Positions 1 through 6,778 of a stretch of DNA of 8,540 nucleotides are shown here, in pieces. Both the position numbers and the translations under genes were made by a program. Location: positions 1 through 8,540 of the forward strand of contig JAQTTI010000045.1 of NCBI GenBank assembly GCA_028710845.1, in the 5' to 3' direction. The notes beneath the pieces were generated by a model that made no database searches, had not been told where the DNA came from, and saw nothing but the letters and a program-made list of their open reading frames with translations. This DNA comes from Candidatus Omnitrophota bacterium (lineage in GTDB: Bacteria > Omnitrophota > Gorgyraeia > Gygaellales > Profunditerraquicolaceae). Each line of letters opens with the position of its first letter. Position 1 is the first letter of the stretch.

Positions 1-2095
1 AGACGCAACGCCCCTCCTCGACCGCGGCCTCGATCGATGCAAAATTATCATCGGTCAAAACCATATCCGCCGCTTCCTTTGCGACCTCTGTACCTGTGCG
101 CCCCATGGCAATGCCTATATTGGCTTGCTTGAGCGCCGGAGCATCATTGACGCCGTCTCCGGTCATTGCCACAACATATCCTCTTGTCTGAAGCGCTTTA
201 ACAAGCCGCAATTTTTGCTCTGGAGTCACGCGGGCAAAAACGCTAATCCGATCAACAGATTCCTGTAATTCCTCGTCATTTATATTTTCAAGTTCGCTTC
301 CGCTCAACGCTACCAGGCCTTTAACTGAATTTTCCTCGCCAAGACGACTTTTTAGGTTTAATTGCTCAGCAATAGCTTTGGCCGTCAGCACATGATCTCC
401 AGTTATCATCTTAACCACTATTCCCGCAGAATGGCAACGCCGCACAGCCTCAATCGCTTCTTTGCGAGGAGGGTCAATCATTCCCTGTAATCCTAAAAAT
501 GTCAGAGATTCGGTAATATCGCCATGATCTATCTTATCTTTCTGTGAAGAAATACTTCCTCGGGCAAAAGCAAGCACCCTTAGCCCTTTTGATGCCATAA
601 TTTCGATCTGACGCTCAACAATACCACGATCGAAGTGGCGGACTTCTCCGTTTTCTTCAAGATAATTAACGCATTTGGCTAAAATCTTTTCTGCTGAACC
701 TTTTAAATAAACAACCCCGTCCCCGTTGGGTAAAATATGAAAGGTCGCCATATATTGATATTCCGATTCAAATGGAATAGAGTCTTTACGCGGCAACTCG
801 GGCAGGCCCTCGGGAAATAGACTCTTCCCCTTATTCGCCGATACAATAAGTGCCGCCTCTGTCGGATCACCCTCCACTTGAAACAACCCTTCCTTCTCAA
901 CAATTCTGCTATCGTTACACAATAAACCGGCAGTTAAACATTCCTTGAGAGCTACGGAATCTATTGTCACGGACTTGCGCGAAAAATCTTGAATAGAACC
1001 CTCAAAACTATATCCCACTCCTGAAACCTGATATGTTTGACCTGCGCTAAAAATCTCCTGTACAGTCATTTGATTCTCAGTAAGCGTTCCAGTTTTATCA
1101 GAGCAAATAACACCAGTACTTCCAAGCGTCTCAACTGCCGGCAGCTTACGAATGATAGCGCGCCGCTTAGCCATTCGTGCCACACCTATCGCGAGAGTTA
1201 TCGTTACAGCCGCAGGCAACCCTTCGGGGATTGCCCCTACCGCAAGCGCGATTGCGGCCATAAACATTTCCACAAATGATTGGCCTCGAAGCACGCCTAC
1301 AACAAAGGTAAGTGCGGACAATCCCATGATAACGAATAAAAGGTAGTGGCTAAAACTGGCTATTTTGATTGTGAGGGGTGTTTCTAAATCTTCGGCAGTG
1401 GTAATCAACTCTGAGATTCGTCCAACCTCGGTTGCGTCTCCTGTGGCGATAACAACCGCTTTACCTCTGCCATAGGTAACAAAAGTGGCAGCATAAAGCA
1501 TATTTAATCGATCCGCCAAAACAGTTTTCGCATCGTGGGGCTTAATTTGCTTCTCAACCGGAACAGACTCACCGGTAAGAGGAGATTCGTTAACCTGCAG
1601 ATCCCGAATAGAAATAAGACGCATGTCGGCTGATATCTTATCGCCAGAGGCAATCATAACAACATCCCCGGGTACCAACTCGGTAGATGCAATATGCTGT
1701 TCCTTACCGTCTCTTAAAACGGAAACAGAAGATGTCATAAAACGAGAAAGGGCTTCAAGGGCTTTTAAAGCCTTGGATTCCTGCAGAAAACCAACGATGG
1801 CATTAATAAGAACAACTCCAAAGATTACCGAAGCCTCAACCCATTCTTTTAGAAAAAGCGTAGTCACTACCGCCGCCAAAAGAATATATACAAGAGGCTG
1901 ATTGAATTGTAAGAGAAACCGCACCCACAAGGGGGTTCCCTTTTTAGGCGTAATTTGATTCAAGCCAAACTGACCCCTACGGCTTTTTACTTCCTCATCG
2001 GATAAACCTGTAGAAATATCCGTTTCAAGCCGCTGGACGATTTCATCGACAGTTTGCGAATGCCAAATTGTTTGAGTGATGTCAGGTTGTTTCAT
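1..2095 (-). CDS. P-type cation-transporting ATPase, PMA1-like type II (partial, C-terminus beyond window)
   Basis: Membrane pump that uses ATP, through an aspartyl-phosphate intermediate, to move cations across the cytoplasmic membrane. About 698 residues are read without a stop from the ATG at 2095 to the window edge; full-length members have about 900, so M5-M10 are missing. Visible in order: an N-terminal cation-ATPase domain (about 10-55), M1-M2 (about 58-105), actuator motif TGES (174-177), M3 (about 249-268), M4 with PEGLP (290-294), phosphorylation motif DKTGT (D333), nucleotide-domain KGSAEK (465-470) and hinge motif GDGVNDAP (646-653). The IPEGLP ion-site motif and the overall wording resemble Synechocystis Pma1 and calcium-pump-like ATPases. 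The transported ion (Ca2+, Na+ or other) cannot be decided, because M5 and M6 are absent. No strong Shine-Dalgarno precedes the ATG. It lies 84 bases after the superoxide dismutase gene. Confidence 0.95.
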   Translation of the reverse strand, partial: MKQPDITQTIWHSQTVDEIVQRLETDISTGLSDEEVKSRRGQFGLNQITPKKGTPLWVRFLLQFNQPLVYILLAAVVTTLFLKEWVEASVIFGVVLINAIVGFLQESKALKALEALSRFMTSSVSVLRDGKEQHIASTELVPGDVVMIASGDKISADMRLISIRDLQVNESPLTGESVPVEKQIKPHDAKTVLADRLNMLYAATFVTYGRGKAVVIATGDATEVGRISELITTAEDLETPLTIKIASFSHYLLFVIMGLSALTFVVGVLRGQSFVEMFMAAIALAVGAIPEGLPAAVTITLAIGVARMAKRRAIIRKLPAVETLGSTGVICSDKTGTLTENQMTVQEIFSAGQTYQVSGVGYSFEGSIQDFSRKSVTIDSVALKECLTAGLLCNDSRIVEKEGLFQVEGDPTEAALIVSANKGKSLFPEGLPELPRKDSIPFESEYQYMATFHILPNGDGVVYLKGSAEKILAKCVNYLEENGEVRHFDRGIVERQIEIMASKGLRVLAFARGSISSQKDKIDHGDITESLTFLGLQGMIDPPRKEAIEAVRRCHSAGIVVKMITGDHVLTAKAIAEQLNLKSRLGEENSVKGLVALSGSELENINDEELQESVDRISVFARVTPEQKLRLVKALQTRGYVVAMTGDGVNDAPALKQANIGIAMGRTGTEVAKEAADMVLTDDNFASIEAAVEEGRCV

Positions 2096-2179
2096 TTTTT
2101 AGATGTTTTACCCACTAAAAAACCGATTATAAAACCAATATTTTTTAAATTTATAGCTCCTCTGTCACAAACGGTATAC

Positions 2180-2773
2180 TTACTTAAGGAGTTTATTAAC
2201 AAAGTCCCAATTGATCAAATTTTTGACATACGCGTCAATATAATCGCCTCTTTTATTCTGATAATCCAGGTAGTACGCGTGTTCCCAGACATCAATAGTT
2301 AAAAGCGGCTTTATCCCATGCGCTATGGGCGTATCCGCGTTTGACGTTTTCATGACGGCAAGTTTTCCATCCTTAACGACCAGCCACGCCCACCCGCTTC
2401 CAAATTGACCGAGCCCGGCTTTTTTAAACTCTTCTATAAATTTATCATAACCGCCAAAATCAGCTTTAATCTTGTCCACTATTGCCCCGGACGGAATGCC
2501 ACCACCACCTTTTTTCATACCCTGCCAATAAAATGAATGGTTCCATACCTGCGCCGCATTATTAAATATTGCCGATTGCGATGCGTCTTTTGCCGTTTTC
2601 TTAATGATGTTTTCGAGCGTTTCTTCTGCTAACGGCGTTCCTTTGACGAGCCCGTTCAATTTTTTCACATATCCCGCATGATGTTTTACGTAGTGAAATT
2701 CAAGAGTTTTTGCGCTGATATACGGCCCTAAAGCAGCCTTATCGTATGGCAATTCTGGTAATTTAATAGACAT
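2180..2773 (-). CDS. sodB: Superoxide dismutase, iron type
   Basis: Cytoplasmic enzyme that converts superoxide to oxygen and hydrogen peroxide. At 197 residues it has normal family length and no signal peptide. The four metal ligands are visible: H27 in EFHYVKHH, H79 in WNHSFYW, and D161 and H165 in DVWEHAYY. Iron rather than manganese is suggested by AAQVWNHSFYW with Gln75, the position of the active-site glutamine in FeSODs, and by the FeSOD-like stretch PLLTIDVWEHAYYLDY. Cambialistic metal use cannot be excluded from sequence. A purine-rich AAGGGGG lies four to five bases before the ATG. It starts only 19 bases after the stop of the upstream small membrane protein gene, so the two are probably co-transcribed. 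Confidence 0.96.
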   Translation of the reverse strand: MSIKLPELPYDKAALGPYISAKTLEFHYVKHHAGYVKKLNGLVKGTPLAEETLENIIKKTAKDASQSAIFNNAAQVWNHSFYWQGMKKGGGGIPSGAIVDKIKADFGGYDKFIEEFKKAGLGQFGSGWAWLVVKDGKLAVMKTSNADTPIAHGIKPLLTIDVWEHAYYLDYQNKRGDYIDAYVKNLINWDFVNKLLK

Positions 2774-2792
2774 ATGCCCCCTTTTTTTCTTG

Positions 2793-3212
2793 TTACTGTT
2801 TTATAAAATCAAAATATATCGCAAGAAGCAAAGCGATGGCGGATACCGCGAAAATAAAGAAGTAGTTTATCCTCTCCTTCTCTGATTTCAGGTTACAGAG
2901 GATTTCGGCGATAAGATTGTATTCTTCCCCTAAGAGAGGTTCTTTATTTCGAGTCTTCTCTATGAGATTTTCTTTTTCAATAACCCGCGATAACGCGCGA
3001 TTAGTGTTAAATTTATAAATAAAAAACAACAAAAAACCGCCCACACCGACATACCACGCAATTCTTCCATAAACAGGTTTAATATCCATCAGAACCGTAA
3101 CAACGCGGATCGCGACGGTCGCGATAAGACCGATGATAAAAAACACCCAAGAAACAAAAGAATCCCCGCAATTCTTCCTCTGAGAACAAATCAAACAAGT
3201 TTTATCTTTCAT
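2793..3212 (-). CDS. Three-helix membrane protein with N-terminal cysteine cluster, function unknown
   Basis: Function not recognised. The 139-residue product begins with a short cysteine-containing head (C6, C9, C15; pattern C-x2-C-x5-C), followed by predicted membrane helices at about 19-41, 48-66 and 113-135. A charged segment at about 67-112, with alternating Lys/Arg and Glu, separates helices 2 and 3. By the positive-inside rule the charged segment, and therefore also the cysteine head, should face the cytoplasm. The cysteines could bind a metal or an iron-sulfur cluster, but this is inference and a fourth ligand is not obvious. AGGTG about four bases before the ATG serves as ribosome binding site. 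The stop lies 19 bases before the superoxide dismutase start, suggesting an operon and perhaps a redox or stress link. Confidence 0.82.
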   Translation of the reverse strand: MKDKTCLICSQRKNCGDSFVSWVFFIIGLIATVAIRVVTVLMDIKPVYGRIAWYVGVGGFLLFFIYKFNTNRALSRVIEKENLIEKTRNKEPLLGEEYNLIAEILCNLKSEKERINYFFIFAVSAIALLLAIYFDFIKQ

Positions 3213-3240
3213 ACGACACCTGCTTTCTTTCCTTAATCCA

Positions 3241-3315
3241 ATCCCACCAACGCCTCCGCCAGATCGGCCATGCTGTATCTATAGGGTAGACATCGGTCGG
3301 CCGAAGGTACGAAGG
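3241..3315. other. GC-rich intergenic patch, possible interspersed repeat or structured element
   Basis: This 75-base stretch is about 59% G+C by hand count and lies between AT-rich flanks in the gap between the methyltransferase and the cysteine-cluster membrane protein. It contains an inverted pair TCGGCC (3264-3269) and GGCCGA (3299-3304), with a smaller nested pair TCTA (3278-3281) and TAGA (3287-3290). All three minus-strand frames stay open for unusually long relative to their AT-rich surroundings, but none has a convincing start with a ribosome binding site. It may be an interspersed element or a leader for the downstream operon. One copy in one window cannot decide this. Confidence 0.35.
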
Positions 3316-3337
3316 AAAACTTTTTTCTTATTTTCTT

Positions 3338-4102
3338 TCATTTTTCCGCGACAACGAGCATTTCGAAATCGTCAATGGTCAGTTTGTCGTTTCTTGAGTA
3401 TACTCCAAGCTTCGCGCCAAAAATATCGATCTTTTTGAACCCGAGCGTCTTTAAAAGCCAGGTTATCTCGCTGGGCACGTAATAACGCTCGTTACAATTA
3501 AGCTCCCTTTTATTGCCGGAATCGTCCTCAAAAACAGCGGTGTTATGATCACGGAAAGTCATCAAATCAAAGGAGCACTCCTTACATTGAGATTGGCCTT
3601 CTTTCTGCTGCGCCGACTTATAGAATTCATTGACAGAATGGAACAGCGGGAACAATCCGTTTAATGTGGTGAAAATAAACTTGCCTTTACTTTTAAGCGC
3701 TTTTGTGGCGTTCTTGAGGATCTCAAAGTTCATCTGGTCTGTTTCCATAAGAGAAAACCCGCCTTCGCATAGCATAATTACCAGATCAAATTCACCGTCA
3801 AAAGAAAGATTGCGCGCATCTTGTATTTGGAAATCGATGGTCACCCCTGCCTCTTGTGCCTTTTCCCTTGCCCTTTTTATCTGATTCTCGGAAAGGTCAA
3901 CGCCGGTCAGATTATATCCCCTCTTTGTCAGTTCAATCGCATGACGGCCGGTACCGCAACCGATGTCGATAATCTTTAGGGACTTATCATGGGCTATCTC
4001 CTTTTCAATAAAATCACATTCACCCACAGTGCCCTGAACAAAACACTCTGTATCGTATTTGCGAGCGTAGTTTTCAAATAATGATTCGTACCATTGCTTC
4101 AT
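3338..4102 (-). CDS. Class I SAM-dependent methyltransferase, substrate unknown
   Basis: Predicted cytoplasmic enzyme transferring a methyl group from S-adenosylmethionine. The start is placed at the ATG at 4102, giving 254 residues beginning MKQWYESLF, because GGGGAGGA lies five to six bases upstream. TTG at 4123 and ATG at 4117 lack such a site. SAM-binding motif I is IIDIGCGTGRH (about 44-54, with D46). Motif II ends in the acidic residue of GVDLS (D69) and binds the ribose. The QDARNL segment and the following FDLVIML strand complete the Rossmann core. The C-terminal half contains NERYYVPSEITWLLKTLGF, typical of the lid and final strands of small-molecule methyltransferases. Nothing in the sequence fixes the substrate. 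Its stop overlaps an ATG (ATGA at 3341-3338) that opens a 20-codon frame. Confidence 0.9.
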   Translation of the reverse strand: MKQWYESLFENYARKYDTECFVQGTVGECDFIEKEIAHDKSLKIIDIGCGTGRHAIELTKRGYNLTGVDLSENQIKRAREKAQEAGVTIDFQIQDARNLSFDGEFDLVIMLCEGGFSLMETDQMNFEILKNATKALKSKGKFIFTTLNGLFPLFHSVNEFYKSAQQKEGQSQCKECSFDLMTFRDHNTAVFEDDSGNKRELNCNERYYVPSEITWLLKTLGFKKIDIFGAKLGVYSRNDKLTIDDFEMLVVAEK

Positions 4103-4116
4103 TATTGTCCTCCCCA

Positions 4117-4206
4117 TTACCAAATGTTATTTAAATAGTTTAAGATAGTCGTATAATACTGCACCCATTGGTCAGCCGAAAGTCCGGATAAATATTTTTT
4201 TGACAT
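4117..4206 (-). CDS. Candidate 29-residue small protein or leader peptide
   Basis: A short frame fills nearly all of the gap between the DUF502 gene and the methyltransferase. It begins with ATG at 4206, preceded by GAGG seven bases upstream (and AGGAG further up), and ends with TAA 14 bases before the methyltransferase ATG. The peptide begins MSKKYLSGLSADQW and is rich in aromatic and polar residues (three Trp/Tyr clusters), with an amphipathic rather than membrane-spanning character. The spacing fits either a genuine small protein in the same operon or a translated leader that couples ribosomes to the methyltransferase. No family is recognised. Without homologues it remains a prediction, although the ribosome site, neat fit and absence of overlap favour it. 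Confidence 0.5.
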   Translation of the reverse strand: MSKKYLSGLSADQWVQYYTTILNYLNNIW

Positions 4207-4222
4207 AATAATACCTCAACTC

Positions 4223-4816
4223 CTAGGCTGGCTTAAGTATACCCCCCGAGATTATTAGTTTCATGCCTTCCTCCGCTGACATTTGTAAAAACTTTACCGC
4301 GCTTTTGGGAACTAAGATAAAAAATCCGCTCCAGGGACTAGGGGTTGAGCCAATAAGAACATGTATTAGCTCCTGCCCGGTTAATTCCTGTGCCTCCCTA
4401 AAACCATCATTGGTCATAAAACCTACTGACCAAATTCCTTTTGAAGGATATTCGACCAAAACGGCCTTTTTAAATACTGCCTTGTCTTTAGAAAGAATAA
4501 AACCGATTATTTGTTTAATAGGCGGATATACCTGCCGGACCCCGGGAAGTTTAAGGAACCAATTTTCTATTAAAGGAAGCGCCCTTTTACTCAATAAATG
4601 GGATACAATAAATCCGGTTAGTATAATTATCAAGATCGCTATAATAAAACCTAACCCGGGAATAGCGAAACCAAACTCTGCCCTTAAATAACTGTTGATA
4701 ATTCTTCCGATAATATTATCAATCAATTTGAAAATAAAAAAGAAAAGATACAGGGTGATAAAAATCGGGAGAATAGTAAGTAATCCGGTAATAAAATATC
4801 GTCTTAATTTACTCAT
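4223..4816 (-). CDS. DUF502 family membrane protein
   Basis: Conserved bacterial inner-membrane protein of unknown biochemical role. The start is set at the ATG at 4816 (197 residues, beginning MSKLRRYFITGLL), because GGAGGA lies five bases upstream; the in-frame ATG at 4849 has no such site. Two membrane helices are clear: about 8-34, following the family's RRYFxTGLL opening, and about 52-75, starting with the IPGLG motif. A soluble domain follows with hallmark segments: LPGVRQVYPPIKQ (90-102), VLVEYPSKGIWSVGFMT (119-135), STPSPWSGFFILVP (157-170) and AEEGMKLIISGG (181-192). These are the family's PxxSG-type and terminal iSgG motifs. Length is normal. It follows the CDF gene by 66 bases in what looks like one transcript. 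Confidence 0.93.
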   Translation of the reverse strand: MSKLRRYFITGLLTILPIFITLYLFFFIFKLIDNIIGRIINSYLRAEFGFAIPGLGFIIAILIIILTGFIVSHLLSKRALPLIENWFLKLPGVRQVYPPIKQIIGFILSKDKAVFKKAVLVEYPSKGIWSVGFMTNDGFREAQELTGQELIHVLIGSTPSPWSGFFILVPKSAVKFLQMSAEEGMKLIISGGILKPA

Positions 4817-4877
4817 GAAAATCCTCCTTTTGTTTCTTTTTCCAAGCATCTACCTTCTTTATTATCCCTAAAATCAT
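4809..4877 (-). CDS. Doubtful 22-residue ORF overlapping the DUF502 start
   Basis: ATG at 4877 opens 22 codons (beginning MILGIIKKVDAW, then lysine-rich) ending at TAA 4811-4809. The frame overlaps the first codons of the DUF502 gene by eight bases. AGGGG stands almost directly against the ATG, which is too close for a good ribosome site, though GTG at 4880 could also start it. The overlap would suit translational coupling from the CDF gene, whose stop is just upstream. No homologue is recognised and the frame could be chance. Confidence 0.18.
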   Translation of the reverse strand: MILGIIKKVDAWKKKQKEDFHE

Positions 4878-4882
4878 CACCC

Positions 4883-5782
4883 CTAATCAAACTCTATTGT
4901 TGTGTGCTCAATATCGAATTGCTTATTAAGGATGTCTTTTATTTTTAACAATATAGCCTTGATATTACATTCTACCGATTCACCTTTTAACCTGATATGA
5001 ACAGTCAGCGAATACATTTTCGAAGTTATCTCCCAAATGTGCAAATCGGTTATCTCATCAATCTCGGGCACAGATCTTTTTAATACCTGTTCTACCTGAT
5101 TAATATCTATACCCTTAGGGACCGACTCCAAAAGGATGTTGCTAGAATCCTTAAATAACCTATAACCCCAGCCAAAAATAAGAATGGCAATAATAATACT
5201 TAAAATAGGATCGATAATATTCCAATGTGTAAAATGAATTATTAGCGCGCCGATAATAACGGCAACCGAAGACAAGGTGTCTGCCCACATATGCAAGAAA
5301 ACGCTTTTTAAATTCAAATCTTCCCTACTTTCGCTTTCTAAGATCCAGGTACTTATCAGGTTAACCAATAGCCCGATAAAAGCAATTATAAACATTTGAG
5401 TGCTTAAAACAGGCTCAAGGTTAGTAAGACGCTTAATACCTTCAATCAGGATCCAAAAGGTTATAATAAAAAGAAATACACTGTTAAATAAGGCCGCCAG
5501 TATTTCAATCCTATAAAACCCGAAACTCCTGCGGGTACAGCTGATTTTATCAGCGCAAAGAATTGCCCCAAAACTTATAAGTAAAGCAAAAAAATGGGTA
5601 AACATATGCCCGGCATCGCTGATTAAAGCCAAACTATTAGTCAATAAACCACCGACAGTTTCAACCACCATCATAGCGCCGGTAATAGCCATGGTGGCTT
5701 TTAGCTTCCTTTTTGCTACCGAACGATATTCAAAAAGCCCATCGGCTACGGAATTATGCTTTGGGCCATGGGAATGTTTCAT
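4883..5782 (-). CDS. Cation diffusion facilitator (CDF) family metal transporter, variant HxxxH site
   Basis: Inner-membrane metal/proton antiporter that normally exports Zn2+ or related divalent cations. The 299 residues match the CzcD/ZitB-type length, with six helices and a C-terminal cytoplasmic domain (about 208-299, including ITDLHIWEITSKMYSLTVH). The N-terminus is histidine-rich (H3, H5, H9). FGFYRIEILAALFNS (87-101) is the characteristic helix-3 segment. Helix 5 carries the expected pair H164 and D168 in HMWADTLSS. Helix 2 reads SDAGHMFTH, so the usual HxxxD is H59xxxH63, with histidine in place of the aspartate ligand. Metal preference may therefore differ from standard zinc exporters. 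CAGGAGC, embedded in the last codons of the DUF2905 gene, provides the ribosome site; only one base separates the two genes, so they are surely co-transcribed. Confidence 0.94.
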   Translation of the reverse strand: MKHSHGPKHNSVADGLFEYRSVAKRKLKATMAITGAMMVVETVGGLLTNSLALISDAGHMFTHFFALLISFGAILCADKISCTRRSFGFYRIEILAALFNSVFLFIITFWILIEGIKRLTNLEPVLSTQMFIIAFIGLLVNLISTWILESESREDLNLKSVFLHMWADTLSSVAVIIGALIIHFTHWNIIDPILSIIIAILIFGWGYRLFKDSSNILLESVPKGIDINQVEQVLKRSVPEIDEITDLHIWEITSKMYSLTVHIRLKGESVECNIKAILLKIKDILNKQFDIEHTTIEFD

Positions 5783-5783
5783 T

Positions 5784-6002
5784 TTATTTGCTCCTGAATA
5801 AATAAAAAACTACGAATAAAAAGATACTGATAAGGACGCAGGAAGTTAGGGGAAAATAAAAATAGAAATTTTCTTTTTTTATCAAGATATCCCCGGGCAG
5901 CCTTCCAATAGGAATGTTGAATTTATTCGAAAGAAACAGGAAAAATCCGATTAGAATAAGGATTAAACCGGAAAGAATGAATAGTTTATATAAATTAGCC
6001 AT
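5784..6002 (-). CDS. DUF2905 family small membrane protein
   Basis: A 72-residue protein with two membrane helices (about 7-25 and 48-68) joined by a short loop carrying the family signature IGRLPGDILIKK (32-43), followed by the FYFPLTS entry to helix 2. The family is widespread and its function is unknown. The ribosome site is odd: the only GGAGG before the ATG is 12 bases away, longer than usual, and forms the 3' arm of a strong terminator hairpin. The stop is one base from the CDF start and the CDF ribosome site lies inside this gene, so translation of the two is probably coupled. Confidence 0.88.
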   Translation of the reverse strand: MANLYKLFILSGLILILIGFFLFLSNKFNIPIGRLPGDILIKKENFYFYFPLTSCVLISIFLFVVFYLFRSK

Positions 6003-6005
6003 ATT

Positions 6006-6046
6006 AAAAATAAACCTCCCGCCATTTTCGATGACGGGAGGTTTAT
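6006..6046 (-). terminator. Factor-independent terminator after the CmpX-like gene
   Basis: A near-perfect hairpin starts 23 bases after the CmpX-like stop. Arms 6010-6021 and 6035-6046 pair over 12 bases (core CCTCCCG/CGGGAGG). One C/A mismatch and a further CAT/ATG pairing lead to a five-base loop (6026-6030). On the minus strand the stem runs into TTTATTTTT, the U-tract expected of an intrinsic terminator; on the plus strand no T-run follows. The 3' arm contains GGGAGG, the only Shine-Dalgarno-like sequence for the DUF2905 gene. Confidence 0.85.
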
Positions 6047-6069
6047 AGTCGAACTTTAGGTAAAACTCA

Positions 6070-6747
6070 TTATTTTTTCTTCAATTTGTCCACTAAATCA
6101 GCAATTAACTTTCCCGCAATATCTTTGCAGCCTAAACCGAAGGCTAAAGCAAAGGCCAAACCGACCGAGCCTAAAATTATGGCCAGCGTCAATTCAGTTA
6201 TGGCGATTCCGATTTTTAACTGCTCTAACCCTACAAAAATCGCAAATGCAATAACTATTGTCTCGACTACCTGCGACAAAATCTTGCTCTGGCTTAAACC
6301 AGCATTGCTAGCCGCAGTTAAAACGATGTTTTTCAAAATAGTCGAAGCAAACATCCCTAAAACAAGAATAAACAGAGCAGCAATAACATTAGGAATGTAA
6401 AGAACCACCTGGTTTAATAGGTCAGCGGCAACTGTAAGGCCTATGGCATTAACAGCAACCATAAAGGTTACTAAAAGACCCAGCCAATAAAAAATTACAG
6501 CGATCAAATCTGATAAAGGATAATTTATGCCTCCTTTACCAAGCAACTCGTCTAATTCAATTCGGCTAGAAAGCTCATTAACCCTGGCCAGCCTTAAAGC
6601 TTTTCCTACGACAGCCTTAATGGCTTTTGAAATCAACCAGCCTATGATCAGAATAAGGATCACCAGCAACGCGTTAATCACGAATTGGCTTATCTGACCC
6701 AAAACGGCACGCGCAGGCTCTAACAACACTATTTGCCAACTGCTCAT
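6070..6747 (-). CDS. CmpX-like conserved-TM-helix membrane protein (mechanosensitive-channel related)
   Basis: A 225-residue inner-membrane protein with five predicted helices (about 22-40, 80-103, 117-140, 158-177, 183-206). The repeated small-residue helix patterns, and the final GSVGLAFALAFGLGCKDIAGKLI segment (193-215), resemble the pore-lining helix region of MscS-type channels and the conserved TM-helix repeats of CmpX-like proteins. It stops straight after this helix with a lysine tail, so the soluble beta domain of true MscS channels is absent. A role in envelope stress or ion leakage is possible but not shown. GGAGG sits four to five bases before the ATG. The gene has its own promoter and terminator, so it is likely expressed independently of its neighbours. 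Confidence 0.85.
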   Translation of the reverse strand: MSSWQIVLLEPARAVLGQISQFVINALLVILILIIGWLISKAIKAVVGKALRLARVNELSSRIELDELLGKGGINYPLSDLIAVIFYWLGLLVTFMVAVNAIGLTVAADLLNQVVLYIPNVIAALFILVLGMFASTILKNIVLTAASNAGLSQSKILSQVVETIVIAFAIFVGLEQLKIGIAITELTLAIILGSVGLAFALAFGLGCKDIAGKLIADLVDKLKKK

Positions 6748-6778
6748 GTACCCTCCTTTTTTGAATGTTACTTTTATA

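Noticed and set aside
2126..2131. TATAAT on the minus strand, 31 bases before the ATPase ATG
   Set aside because: A perfect -10 hexamer, but the position 17 bases upstream (ATAAAT) bears no resemblance to TTGACA and the region is AT-rich, so chance is likely.
3225..3329. Minus-strand open frame of about 39 codons crossing the GC-rich patch, with several Trp and Arg residues
   Set aside because: It has no ATG, GTG or TTG start in a usable place and no ribosome site; it appears open only because the patch is GC-rich.
4103..4123. Longer methyltransferase starting at TTG 4123 or ATG 4117
   Set aside because: These starts overlap the end of the 29-residue ORF and have no ribosome site; GGGGAGGA sits correctly for ATG 4102.
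4817..4849. Longer DUF502 protein starting at 4849
   Set aside because: The extra 11 residues are basic and not part of the family's opening, and GGAGGA is placed for the ATG at 4816.
6086..6400. Plus-strand ORF of 104 codons opposite the CmpX-like gene, and similar plus-strand ORFs at 1623-1901, 2054-2302, 3630-3884 and 4263-4691
   Set aside because: They are antisense to well-supported genes, have low-complexity or unfamiliar products and show no ribosome sites or family motifs.
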